A stretch of 64,000 bases of DNA from Marininema mesophilum (lineage in GTDB: Bacteria; Bacillota; Bacilli; Thermoactinomycetales; DSM-45169). The position numbers were made by a program, and so were the translations under genes. The stretch is taken from contig NZ_FNNQ01000003.1 in NCBI RefSeq assembly GCF_900106775.1, positions 62,001 through 126,000 on the forward strand, given 5' to 3'. Every line of letters begins with the position of its first letter. Position 1 is the first letter of the stretch. The notes beneath the pieces are model-generated. The model searched no databases. It saw nothing but the letters and a program-made list of their open reading frames with translations, and was not told the origin of the DNA. Shown in pieces: positions 45,264-53,129 of this stretch.

Positions 45264-45506
45264 ATGGATGGAGCGACGGGCTTCGCTATGACTGCACTCG
45301 TCAATATTGTAATTTCTCTTGCTTGTATTGCGCTATGTTGGTGGGTTTTGCAAAACCTGCGTTTAGATGTGTTTATACGTAATTCTCAAGGAGCTAAAGG
45401 TAAGGCACTGTTAATCATTCTCTCCATCGTGCTCGGCCATGGGCTTGCTACCTTTATTATCGATTACACAAGCTGGTCGAGAATTCTTCCGCAACTGGTT
45501 GGGTGA
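45264..45506 (+). CDS. ywzB: DUF1146 family membrane protein (YwzB-like)
   Basis: The 80-residue protein has two membrane helices joined by the NLRLDVFIRNSQGAKGK loop, the pattern of YwzB. In B. subtilis ywzB lies between the atp operon and ywmB, as here. Function unknown. An AAGGAG site is ten bases before the ATG. Confidence 0.8.
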   Translation: MDGATGFAMTALVNIVISLACIALCWWVLQNLRLDVFIRNSQGAKGKALLIILSIVLGHGLATFIIDYTSWSRILPQLVG

Positions 45507-45595
45507 GGACTTCTCTGGGGAGTCCCTGATGGTTGCAGTATATCTCTTTTATCCCACGTACAGACTGGTGGAAAAAGGGATAGGAGACGGTCACG

Positions 45596-46333
45596 ATGAG
45601 AACGAGAGAGTGGATGCGCAGGGTGCTGATCCTGCTGTCGACGGCTTTTTTGCTAGCGACCACTCCACAACCACAGGCAGAAACAACTCTGACGGAGGTA
45701 CTGGTAAAAACGGGTGCTACGCCAGAGAAATTTATGTTGCATCACGGTAGCCGTATGGCTAAACCAGTTTCCCGTAAGAGCCTGCCTCGTCGAGTGGAGA
45801 ATCTTGCCCGGGATTTTGGTTTAGGGAAGATGCATGCAACACCGGTGGCAGAGGGTCTTAGGTGGACAGCTGAAGGTACGTGGGGACGAAACTTAAAAGT
45901 AGAATGTAACGTTATCGTTGATAAGCCTGAGGATACTTATGTACAACCTTACTTATCGATTCAAATTAAGGGGAGCGGGCGACCCGGTAAAGGGTTGATT
46001 GTTGCCCGGGATCATATGGTCCAGCTTCTCCGTCAATATCATATTCAACCTCGCACTCATTTTTCTATCCAAGGTATTGTATCCAAACCGACTGATTCCT
46101 ATGGACAAAAAGACGAGACGATCCAACAAGTGCTTCAGCAGCTGAGAGCAAGAAAAGTTGAATCTATGGATACATATCGTACGATCAGTGTGTCCGCGTA
46201 TACTCCTCTTTTTTCTGGGGGGCTTGTGACTAAGGGTGGAAAGATGAATGTTCAGGCGGCTGCAAAGGTAGCTACCGATGAGCGACATCTGGTATTGACC
46301 CTGGGTACCCCGATCATCACGATTGAATATTAG
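45596..46333 (+). CDS. ywmB: YwmB family secreted protein
   Basis: The 245-residue protein has an N-terminal signal sequence (MRRVLILLSTAFLLATTPQ) and the YwmB-type body, which has a TATA-box-binding-like fold in the known member. Its role is unknown; the conserved place before murAA and spoIID suggests a cell-envelope or sporulation link. AGGAGACGG precedes the ATG. Confidence 0.8.
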   Translation: MRTREWMRRVLILLSTAFLLATTPQPQAETTLTEVLVKTGATPEKFMLHHGSRMAKPVSRKSLPRRVENLARDFGLGKMHATPVAEGLRWTAEGTWGRNLKVECNVIVDKPEDTYVQPYLSIQIKGSGRPGKGLIVARDHMVQLLRQYHIQPRTHFSIQGIVSKPTDSYGQKDETIQQVLQQLRARKVESMDTYRTISVSAYTPLFSGGLVTKGGKMNVQAAAKVATDERHLVLTLGTPIITIEY

Positions 46334-46351
46334 TTCGCGGAGGGAATTGCT

Positions 46352-47659
46352 TTGGAAAAAATCATTGTACGGGGCGGCAAACGCCTCAAAGGACGCGTCC
46401 GTGTACATGGTGCGAAAAACGCTGTCCTGCCTCTAATCGCTGCTTCCATCTTGCCATCTCGGGGAGATCTCGTGATCCAAGATGTGCCGATGTTAGAGGA
46501 TGTTAAGACAATTACACAAGTACTTGAAAGTTTGGGTATTAAGGCAGATCTCAATGAAGAGAAGTGCTCGATTAAAATTAATGCAGAGAACCTGACAAGC
46601 ACGCAGGCACCCTATGAATTGGTACGCAAAATGCGGGCTTCTTCCGTGGTTATGGGACCTCTTCTTGCGCGTAAAAAGCATTGCCGCATCCCCTTGCCAG
46701 GTGGTTGTGCAATCGGAACCCGGCCGATTGATCAACATCTAAAGGGTCTTAAAGCATTAGGTGTCGAGTTTGAAATCGGACAGGGCTACATCGAAGGACG
46801 TGTACCCGATCGTCTTCGTGGAACGAAGATCTATTTGGATGTTGCCAGTGTAGGTGCAACACAAAATATCATGATGGCTGCGGCTCTGGCAGAAGGACGA
46901 ACCATCATTGAAAATGCAGCGTGCGAACCGGAAAACGTGGATTTGGCTAACTTCATCAATGCGATGGGTGGTCGGGTTCGCGGTGCTGGTACGGATACCA
47001 TCCGCATCGACGGTGTCGACTTTTTGCATGGAACTGAATATTGCGTGATCCCAGATCGTGTAGAAGCAGGCACTTATATGGCTGCGGCTGCGATTACCCG
47101 TGGGGAAGTCTTTGTAGAGGGTGCTCTCTCGGATCACTTGAAACCCGTGATCGCGAAAATGCGTGAAATGGGCGTTGAAGTGCTGGAAGGAGAGAACGGG
47201 ATTCATGTTCGAGCAGAAGGCGAATTGAAATCGGTTAACGTAAAAACACTTCCTCATCCAGGTTTTCCAACGGATATGCAATCACAGATGATGGCGCTCT
47301 TATTAACTGCTAATGGTACTAGCACATTGACAGAGACCGTTTTTGAAAATCGTTTTATGCATGTCGAGGAAATGAAGCGGATGGATGCCAAAATGAAAGT
47401 CGATGGCCGTACCGTGATGATAGAGGGTGGTCATCCCCTATCAGGCACTACCGTTCGTTCTACCGATCTACGAGCAGGTGCAGCCTTGGTATTACTCGGA
47501 TTGATCGCTGATGGTGAAACAGAAGTAACTGATCTGTACCACATTGACCGTGGCTATGTAGACCTAGTAGGAAAGCTTCGTGCCCTCGGTGCTGATGTGG
47601 AACGGGTGACGGAAGAAGAGCTTCAGGAACGAATGAAAGCCAAGCACTCATACGCATAA
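46352..47659 (+). CDS. murAA: UDP-N-acetylglucosamine 1-carboxyvinyltransferase (second MurA, MurAA-type)
   Basis: The 435-residue protein has VHGAKNAVLPLIAASIL, LPGGCAIGTRPIDQHL with catalytic Cys119, and STDLRAGAALVLLG. It does the same reaction as the paralogue at 9248. In B. subtilis the copy before spoIID is the essential one. The start is TTG 46352, eight bases after GGAGGG. A terminator follows. Confidence 0.95.
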   Translation: MEKIIVRGGKRLKGRVRVHGAKNAVLPLIAASILPSRGDLVIQDVPMLEDVKTITQVLESLGIKADLNEEKCSIKINAENLTSTQAPYELVRKMRASSVVMGPLLARKKHCRIPLPGGCAIGTRPIDQHLKGLKALGVEFEIGQGYIEGRVPDRLRGTKIYLDVASVGATQNIMMAAALAEGRTIIENAACEPENVDLANFINAMGGRVRGAGTDTIRIDGVDFLHGTEYCVIPDRVEAGTYMAAAAITRGEVFVEGALSDHLKPVIAKMREMGVEVLEGENGIHVRAEGELKSVNVKTLPHPGFPTDMQSQMMALLLTANGTSTLTETVFENRFMHVEEMKRMDAKMKVDGRTVMIEGGHPLSGTTVRSTDLRAGAALVLLGLIADGETEVTDLYHIDRGYVDLVGKLRALGADVERVTEEELQERMKAKHSYA

Positions 47660-47673
47660 ATGATCTTTCCCCA

Positions 47674-47701
47674 AAAACCGCAGCAGGCCTGCGGTTTTTT
47701 T
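47674..47701 (+). terminator. Intrinsic terminator of murAA
   Basis: A perfect 10-bp stem (47674-47683 with 47689-47698) runs into Ts. Confidence 0.9.
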
Positions 47702-47812
47702 ATGTTCAGAAGTTTGTAAAGGGATTTTTCCTTGAGTTACTTCTAGTGCTTCTTTATTCGACATAGGGTGTTAGGGAGGTTGTCCTTATGCGACGAAGAG
47801 GAGGCGGATAGG

Positions 47813-48850
47813 TTGCACAAAGGAATGTTTATTATAGGGTTATTGCTGGTTACCGTGATGATTGCGATACCGGCGGTATTGGTGAATCAAGCAGAGAGTC
47901 CATCTCTCGTCGAACAAGGGACACAGCATGAAGGTGCTGTCAATCAATCCAAACCGAATGTCGATTTATCCAAGGAGCCCAAAGTGACGATCTATTTAAC
48001 GAATGAGAAACGGAAAATTACCCTACCATTGGAGAGGTATATTCGTGGGGTAGTAGCTGCTGAAATGCCTGCAGACTTTCACGTGGAAGCATTGAAAGCA
48101 CAAGCGCTTACGGCTCGTACATTTATCGCTAATCGATTGGCGAAGAGCAGTTCTTCAGATATGGCCAAATGGGGTGCCAGGGCAAAAGGGGCTCAAGTGA
48201 CGGATACAGTTCAGCACCAGGCATTTTTAACGGATAGGGCGTTGCGAGCCAATTGGGGAGATCATTATGAGACACTTTCTGAACGGGTCAATGAGGCAGT
48301 CTCCGCAACTGGAGGAGAAGTGATCCAGTATAAAGGAAAACCCATTTACGCGGCTTTTTTTTCCACAAGTAATGGGTACACCGAAAACTCCGAGGATTAC
48401 TTTACAGAAAAAATGCCCTACCTGCGAAGTGTTGCTTCCCCTTGGGATCGTCAGTCTCCAAAATATGAAGCAGAACAAACACTCAGTGTTGCGGAGTTAG
48501 CCCAGCGCATTCAGAAGTATACCGGCAAACAAATTGCTATGTCTGCTGCAACGGGAAGCGGGATGATCCAGGTGAAGAATCGCACACCTGGGAAAAGGAT
48601 TAGCCAATTGCAAATTGGAGATCAGAATTTTACAGGGCGCCAAGTAAGAGAAGCACTGGGGCTTTCCTCCTCGGACTTCACTTGGAGAGTAAAAGGTAAG
48701 GATATCACCTTTACCACACGGGGAAATGGGCATGGTGTAGGAATGAGCCAATGGGGAGCAAATTTGATGGCCCAAAAAGGAAAAAGTGTACAAACGATTA
48801 TTAAGCATTACTATCAAGGGGTAGCAATAGCGAAAGAAGATTGGAAATAA
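47813..48850 (+). CDS. spoIID: Stage II sporulation protein D
   Basis: The 345-residue protein has an N-terminal membrane anchor (MFIIGLLLVTVMIAIPAVLV) and the SpoIID lytic transglycosylase domain: ERYIRGVVAAEMPADFHVEALKAQ with the catalytic Glu, then FFSTSNGYTENSEDYF and RGNGHGVGMSQWGA. It degrades glycan during engulfment in the mother cell. TTG 47813 is eight bases from GAGGAGG. A seven-codon frame with its own site lies just upstream. Confidence 0.93.
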   Translation: MHKGMFIIGLLLVTVMIAIPAVLVNQAESPSLVEQGTQHEGAVNQSKPNVDLSKEPKVTIYLTNEKRKITLPLERYIRGVVAAEMPADFHVEALKAQALTARTFIANRLAKSSSSDMAKWGARAKGAQVTDTVQHQAFLTDRALRANWGDHYETLSERVNEAVSATGGEVIQYKGKPIYAAFFSTSNGYTENSEDYFTEKMPYLRSVASPWDRQSPKYEAEQTLSVAELAQRIQKYTGKQIAMSAATGSGMIQVKNRTPGKRISQLQIGDQNFTGRQVREALGLSSSDFTWRVKGKDITFTTRGNGHGVGMSQWGANLMAQKGKSVQTIIKHYYQGVAIAKEDWK

Positions 48851-48869
48851 AATAGTGACCAATACCGAG

Positions 48870-48905
48870 GAACCTATCGTTAGTGTACTTACGATGGGTT
48901 CTTTC
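48870..48905 (+). terminator. Intrinsic terminator of spoIID
   Basis: An 11-pair stem with one wobble (48870-48880 with 48891-48901) is followed by a short T tract. Confidence 0.7.
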
Positions 48906-49005
48906 GGTATCCGACTACTGTCATGAAATTATGATCAGGTACTAATTTTGTGATACAATCATTATGGCAGAAATATAGACGTTTATGAAAGAGAGGATAA
49001 TCGAC

Positions 49006-50196
49006 ATGATCATCCAACCGAAATTCCGCGGATTTGTCTGTACGACAGCACACCCCGAAGGATGTGCTACCCATGTTCGTGAACAGATCGAGTATGTGAA
49101 GGGACAACCCTCTATTCAAGGACCGAAAAATGTCCTTGTCATCGGAGCTTCGACTGGCTACGGATTGGCATCCCGGATTAGTGCCGCCTTTAGTGCCAAG
49201 GCAGCCACTATAGGTGTATTTTTCGAGAAACCCGCCTCAGGAAAACGGACAGCCACTGCTGGATGGTACAATTCAGCAGCCTTTGAACAGGAGGCACATC
49301 GTGAAGGACTCTATGCGAAAAGCATCAATGGGGATGCCTTTTCCAATGAATTAAAACAGCAGACCATTGACTTGATAAAAAAAGATCTTGGTCAAGTGGA
49401 CCTCGTCATCTATAGCCTCGCTTCACCCAAACGGAAACACCCTGTGACGGGTGAACTCTTCTCCTCTGTCTTAAAGCCGATTGGGCGTCCTTATGCAAGT
49501 AAAACCGTCGATTTCCATACGGGCGTCGTTTCCGAGGTTAGCATTGAGCCTGCCAATGACGAAGAAATTCGACAAACCGTCGCTGTGATGGGCGGGGAAG
49601 ATTGGGAGATGTGGGTTCAGGCCTTGAGTGAAGCGGGTGTTCTTGCAGATGGAGCCACCACCTTAGCCTACTCTTATCTCGGTCCTACTCTAACCTGGCC
49701 GATATACCGTGATGGTTCGATCGGTCGCGCCAAGATTGATTTAGATGAAACTGCTCATCGGTTAGATCGTCGTTTAAAAGAACGGGGAGGACGAGCGTAT
49801 GTTTCGGTCAATAAAGCGGTTGTGACCCAATCAAGCTCTGCCATTCCAGTCGTACCACTCTATATATCCATACTCTTTAAACTGATGAAAGAACAAGGGA
49901 CACACGAGGGCTGTACAGAACAGATCTATCGTCTTCTTTCCGAGCGGTTATATGGCGGTGAAGCCACTGTCGATGAGAATGGACGATTACGGATTGATGA
50001 TCTGGAGATGAAGCCTGAGATCCAAGAAGAAGTTACCCGACTATGGGAAAAGATCGGTACAGATAACATCAAGGAATTATCCGATCTAACAAGTTATCGC
50101 GAAGAGTTTTTCCGTCTATTTGGTTTTGAATTTGACGGGGTCGATTATAAAGCTGACATCGACCCGGATGTGAAGATTCCTAGTATTAATGAATAG
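49006..50196 (+). CDS. fabV: Trans-2-enoyl-CoA/ACP reductase FabV
   Basis: The 396-residue enzyme belongs to the FabV/Ter family. It begins MIIQPKFRGFVCTTAHPEGC and has the NADH-binding VLVIGASTGYGLASRISAAF, SLASPKRK and the active-site Tyr and Lys (Y-x8-K spacing) in YSYLGPTLTWPIYR. It reduces enoyl-ACP or crotonyl-CoA; FabV enzymes tolerate triclosan. ATG 49006 follows GAGAGGAT. The family is best known from Gram-negatives and some clostridia, and its place between spoIID and spoIIQ is unusual. Confidence 0.93.
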   Translation: MIIQPKFRGFVCTTAHPEGCATHVREQIEYVKGQPSIQGPKNVLVIGASTGYGLASRISAAFSAKAATIGVFFEKPASGKRTATAGWYNSAAFEQEAHREGLYAKSINGDAFSNELKQQTIDLIKKDLGQVDLVIYSLASPKRKHPVTGELFSSVLKPIGRPYASKTVDFHTGVVSEVSIEPANDEEIRQTVAVMGGEDWEMWVQALSEAGVLADGATTLAYSYLGPTLTWPIYRDGSIGRAKIDLDETAHRLDRRLKERGGRAYVSVNKAVVTQSSSAIPVVPLYISILFKLMKEQGTHEGCTEQIYRLLSERLYGGEATVDENGRLRIDDLEMKPEIQEEVTRLWEKIGTDNIKELSDLTSYREEFFRLFGFEFDGVDYKADIDPDVKIPSINE

Positions 50197-50229
50197 GTAG
50201 AAACAAAAAAATTGGTAGAAACAAAAAAA
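50196..50229 (+). repeat. Tandem 16-base direct repeat after fabV
   Basis: The same 16-base A-rich unit occurs at 50196-50211 and 50214-50229, starting in the fabV stop codon. The second copy merges into the terminator stem. It looks like replication slippage. Confidence 0.7.
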
Positions 50230-50278
50230 GAGGCTATCCCAGGTAGATTTCTCTTCCTTAGGGATAGCCTCTTTTTTC
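50223..50278 (+). terminator. Intrinsic terminator of fabV
   Basis: A perfect 11-bp GC-rich stem (50230-50240 with 50261-50271), flanked by A and T runs, closes the gene. Confidence 0.9.
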
Positions 50279-50509
50279 TATTTTTAAGAGTTAGAAGGGG
50301 TGCTAGTTTTAGAGGTAGTGCTCTATTGAATCATCGAAGAAGGGTCGAATTTTGCGGATTGTTAGTATCATTCCATGACTGAAAATGAGCATCTCTTTCA
50401 AATAAGAATGCATCTATGTTTGAAACAAAAACGAAGAAGTGATTTCATTCAATCAATGTCAAAGTGCAAAGTTATCGACGAAAAAAATATGAAAAAACCT
50501 TATGGAATG

Positions 50510-50539
50510 GTATAAAACGGGAATTGTGTGTCGAGAATG
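50510..50539 (+). promoter_or_regulatory. Candidate sigma-F promoter for spoIIQ
   Basis: GTATA at 50510-50514, a 15-base spacer and GTCGAGAATG at 50530-50539 approach the sigma-F pattern. B. subtilis spoIIQ is sigma-F dependent. The predicted start would fall at the ribosome-binding site, giving a very short leader, so the call is weak. The rest of the 280-base gap shows no feature. Confidence 0.35.
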
Positions 50540-50559
50540 GTTGCTGAGGTGATAACCCA

Positions 50560-51234
50560 ATGAAACCCGAAGACAATAAACCGGTAAAGCCGGTCAGTAA
50601 AGTCTCTAGTCTCAAGTGGAAACGCCTCTTCGCCAAAAAGTGGTTTTTCCCAGCTGTCTATCTAGCTACCGCAGCACTCATCCTAAGCCTGGTATGGTGG
50701 TATCAAGGCGCCCAAAATTCCGGCGTTAATAAGACCAATACCAGCTGGGAAGATTCGTTCAAACAGGAAGAGCCCACAGTTGGCAAGAGCGAACACATGA
50801 AACTTCCTACCAAAGAGACTTCAAACACGCTTGAATCGATGGGCTACTATGATGAAGCTGCTTCTGAAAAGTCAAAAGAGGCCTCACTCGTCAAATATGC
50901 AAACACCTATTGGCCTCACTCTGGTTTGGATTATGCCCGTAAAGATGGAAAATCCTTCGCGGTGTTAGCCGCTATGAGCGGAAAAGTGCTTCGCGTTGAG
51001 GAGAATCCATTGACTGGAAACCAAGTAGAGTTGCGTCATGAAGATGGGATAGTGACTGTATATCAAAGCTTAGATGATGTATCCGTCAAAGAAGGGGATT
51101 CGATTTCCCAAGGAGATACCATCGCGAAGGCAGGTCGCAATAGCTTTGAAAAAGAGGCGGGGACCCATTTACACTTTGAAATTCGTAAAGATGGTGAATC
51201 CGTTAATCCTGCACAATATCTAAAAAAACAATAA
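50560..51234 (+). CDS. spoIIQ: Stage II sporulation protein Q (M23/LytM domain)
   Basis: The 224-residue protein has a cytoplasmic N-terminus, one membrane helix (about 28-47), a linker and a LytM domain (about 105-224). In Bacillus SpoIIQ sits in the forespore membrane and binds SpoIIIAH to form the channel between the cells. The zinc-site residues His120 and Asp124 (PHSGLDYA) and His203 and His205 (THLHFE) are all present, unlike B. subtilis SpoIIQ. Position between spoIID and spoIIID supports the name. GAGGTGAT precedes the ATG. Confidence 0.9.
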   Translation: MKPEDNKPVKPVSKVSSLKWKRLFAKKWFFPAVYLATAALILSLVWWYQGAQNSGVNKTNTSWEDSFKQEEPTVGKSEHMKLPTKETSNTLESMGYYDEAASEKSKEASLVKYANTYWPHSGLDYARKDGKSFAVLAAMSGKVLRVEENPLTGNQVELRHEDGIVTVYQSLDDVSVKEGDSISQGDTIAKAGRNSFEKEAGTHLHFEIRKDGESVNPAQYLKKQ

Positions 51235-51253
51235 TGAATTCCAACATTCTCGA

Positions 51254-51284
51254 CCCCTGCTTCCCAAAGAGGCGGGGTTTTTTT
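51254..51284 (+). terminator. Intrinsic terminator of spoIIQ
   Basis: CCCC (51254-51257) and GGGG (51274-51277) close an imperfect stem followed by seven Ts. Confidence 0.7.
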
Positions 51285-51337
51285 ATGGGCGTATTCAGCT
51301 GAATTGCGGGAAAATTTGGGCGCAAACGGCTTGTCAC

Positions 51338-51379
51338 GGCCTGTCAGATGAGAATAACCGCTGACACGCCTCATATAAT
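51338..51379 (+). promoter_or_regulatory. Candidate sigma-E promoter and overlapping inverted repeat before spoIIID
   Basis: CATATAAT at 51372-51379 resembles the sigma-E -10 box CATACANT, and GAATAAC at 51352-51358 lies 13 bases upstream as a weak -35. B. subtilis spoIIID is sigma-E dependent. A 10-base inverted repeat with one mismatch (51338-51347 with 51361-51370) spans the promoter and could be an operator. Confidence 0.5.
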
Positions 51380-51411
51380 GTACCAGACATTCAGAGAGGG
51401 AGGCGAGGGGA

Positions 51412-51705
51412 GTGCACGATTACATCAAAGAGCGGACAATAAAAATTGGTCGCTACTTCGTGGAAACCCGAAACACCGTCCGCACGATTGCTAAAGAGTT
51501 TGGGGTTTCCAAGAGCACTGTACACAAGGATTTGACCGAGCGACTACCCGAAATAAACGCCGATTTGGCCAATCAGGTCAAAGAGATTTTAGAGTATCAC
51601 AAGTCAATTCGACATCTACGGGGTGGCGAAGCCACGAAGATCAAGTATAAACGTACTCGTCCTCAGAAAGAAGTAAAAGATTTGGAGACGACGGTTAAGG
51701 TTTAA
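51412..51705 (+). CDS. spoIIID: Stage III sporulation transcription factor SpoIIID
   Basis: The 97-residue DNA-binding protein is nearly identical to SpoIIID: MHDYIKERTIKIGRY, the helix-turn-helix VRTIAKEFGVSKSTVHKDL, ERLPEINADLANQVKEIL and KSIRHLRGGEATK. It activates and represses mother-cell genes after sigma-E. Only the last 15 residues differ in character. The start is GTG 51412 behind GGGAGG. Confidence 0.97.
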   Translation: MHDYIKERTIKIGRYFVETRNTVRTIAKEFGVSKSTVHKDLTERLPEINADLANQVKEILEYHKSIRHLRGGEATKIKYKRTRPQKEVKDLETTVKV

Positions 51706-51717
51706 TAAGGAATACAT

Positions 51718-51891
51718 GTGGAATACCTCGCCTACTCGTTAGGAAAATTGGGTATGCATTCCGGGTCCCGGTTGAAATACATATTGCCGTAAGAACCGGT
51801 TCCCTAGGCGCCGGTTCTCCGGTCCCGGCAAGGAGTAGGAAGTCCTGATGGTGGAAATTTTTTATTCCACCTCGTTTCTTTTTACTTTAGA
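51718..51891 (+). ncRNA. Candidate structured leader with competing terminator and anti-terminator pairings
   Basis: Stem P1 pairs 51731-51737 with 51833-51839. Inside lie a small hairpin (GTAT/ATAC around CCGG/CCGG, about 51752-51779) and a longer arm (51784-51789 with 51826-51831, then a perfect 8 bp, 51792-51799 with 51811-51818), giving a three-way-junction shape. A terminator hairpin (51850-51856 with 51865-51871) and T-rich tail follow. The upstream strand 51718-51725 is perfectly complementary to 51863-51870, so it can disrupt that terminator. I cannot match it to a known class by eye. It may belong to the spoIIID message or control the next gene. Confidence 0.5.
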
Positions 51892-52096
51892 GAGTTGGTA
51901 AATGATGTAACAACCTATCTATAGATGACATAGAGAGTAGACTTGTACTTATAGTTGCGATATATTTTATCTATGGAGCAAGTACAACTGACAGGATTTA
52001 ATAAGCCGTAAATAGAGAAAAATGCGGTTTTTCGGTTGGACGAGCTACCCGATGTTTGCGTAAATTAACTTTTTGCTGCTCGGAGAGGATATCAAC
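51892..52096 (+). other. A+T-rich leader with a hairpin before the EpuA-like gene
   Basis: An 8-bp inverted repeat, TTGTACTT at 51943-51950 and AAGTACAA at 51980-51987, with ATAG/CTAT inside, lies in this stretch, plus a palindrome near 51920. No convincing promoter or gene was found. Confidence 0.4.
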
Positions 52097-53023
52097 ATGC
52101 AGGGGAACGATAACAAACAGCCCCGGGTGCGGGAAGACGGCAAAGCGTATAAGCAAAGGGTGGCCTCCCATGAGGTCGGGGACAAAAACCTTCCCCGGCG
52201 GGAGGGAACAGACTCCCCCGAAGCCGAGAAGGAAATACGCACTGAGCGGGATGAGGAAAGTCAAATAGTCGAAGAGGAAAAGCCTGATGTTTCTACGGAG
52301 GATCCTCAAGCATCGAAGAAGGAAGAGCATGAGGACCAACGGGAGGGAGCAAAGGTGGCCCAATTAGATCATACTGAGAATGATTCAACTATTGGGGAGG
52401 ATCAAAAATCTCCAGAAGATCCGTCTATTGACAAGAGTTGGGATGATCTTGAAGTAGATGAGACCTATCGGAAAGCGGAGAAAGAGCAAGATACAACTGA
52501 TTCGGAAGAAGATACAGCTGGTTCGGAAGAAGAACAAGATAAAGCTGATTCGGAAGAAGAGCAAGCCTCAACTAACCAGGATGATCAGGTTTGGGAAGGT
52601 CGATTGGATCAGGATTGGGGTGTCCCACCAGCACAGCCAGAACCAGAGTTGGAAGAGGATCGCCCCAAGCCTGCTGGTGAATTGAAGTGGAAAAAAGATG
52701 AAGTCGTATCCCCTGTTCATCAAGGGGAGGGAGACGCTGAAGATCCTCCTAACCAAGATGCTGTTTCGCAAGAGCTGAAGCATAGAGAAACTGAAGGCGA
52801 TTCCACGGTATCGGATTTAGAAATATGGACAGAGCCTTCTGCTAGATCCGAGTTTAATCGCCGGAAGCTTATGAAGTTTGCCTTTGTCTGGTTACCCGTA
52901 CTTTCCCTTGGAACGTTATTGGGAGGAGTACTTATCGGTTATAGTGTGATCGGGAAAGGTTCTGTAGGTGATGTATTTACTATGAACTTGTGGGAGCACT
53001 TATACAAATTGGTTTACGGGTAA
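52097..53023 (+). CDS. Long acidic protein with a C-terminal EpuA-like membrane domain (RNA polymerase subunit beta-like family)
   Basis: The 308-residue protein is extremely rich in Glu, Asp, Lys, Ser and Gln over its first 250 residues, with short repeats such as DSEEDTAGSEEEQDKADSEE, and is surely disordered. Around 261-283 comes one membrane helix, followed by LIGYSVIGKGSVGDVFTMNLWEHLYKL, which matches the pattern of EpuA (PF11772). EpuA proteins are small and often annotated as DNA-directed RNA polymerase subunit beta by database carry-over; their role is unclear. ATG 52097 follows GGAGAGG. Confidence 0.7.
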   Translation: MQGNDNKQPRVREDGKAYKQRVASHEVGDKNLPRREGTDSPEAEKEIRTERDEESQIVEEEKPDVSTEDPQASKKEEHEDQREGAKVAQLDHTENDSTIGEDQKSPEDPSIDKSWDDLEVDETYRKAEKEQDTTDSEEDTAGSEEEQDKADSEEEQASTNQDDQVWEGRLDQDWGVPPAQPEPELEEDRPKPAGELKWKKDEVVSPVHQGEGDAEDPPNQDAVSQELKHRETEGDSTVSDLEIWTEPSARSEFNRRKLMKFAFVWLPVLSLGTLLGGVLIGYSVIGKGSVGDVFTMNLWEHLYKLVYG

Positions 53024-53029
53024 ATAGGG

Positions 53030-53071
53030 CCCGTCTCCGCTATCTTTCGGATAGCTAGGACGGGGTCTTTT
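53030..53071 (+). terminator. Intrinsic terminator after the EpuA-like gene
   Basis: CCCGTC (53030-53035) pairs with GACGGG (53059-53064), enclosing a GCTATC/GATAGC stem, followed by TCTTTT. Confidence 0.8.
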
Positions 53072-53129
53072 ATAGTCTAGCAGGTGCTGTTTATAGAGTG
53101 GGCTGATCTGAGTGGGAGGAGGGATCCCG

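Noticed and set aside
51718..51891. T-box, SAM, cyclic-di-nucleotide riboswitch or 6S RNA as identity of the structured leader
   Set aside because: The conserved cores of these classes were not visible, and for 6S RNA no promoter directly upstream was found.
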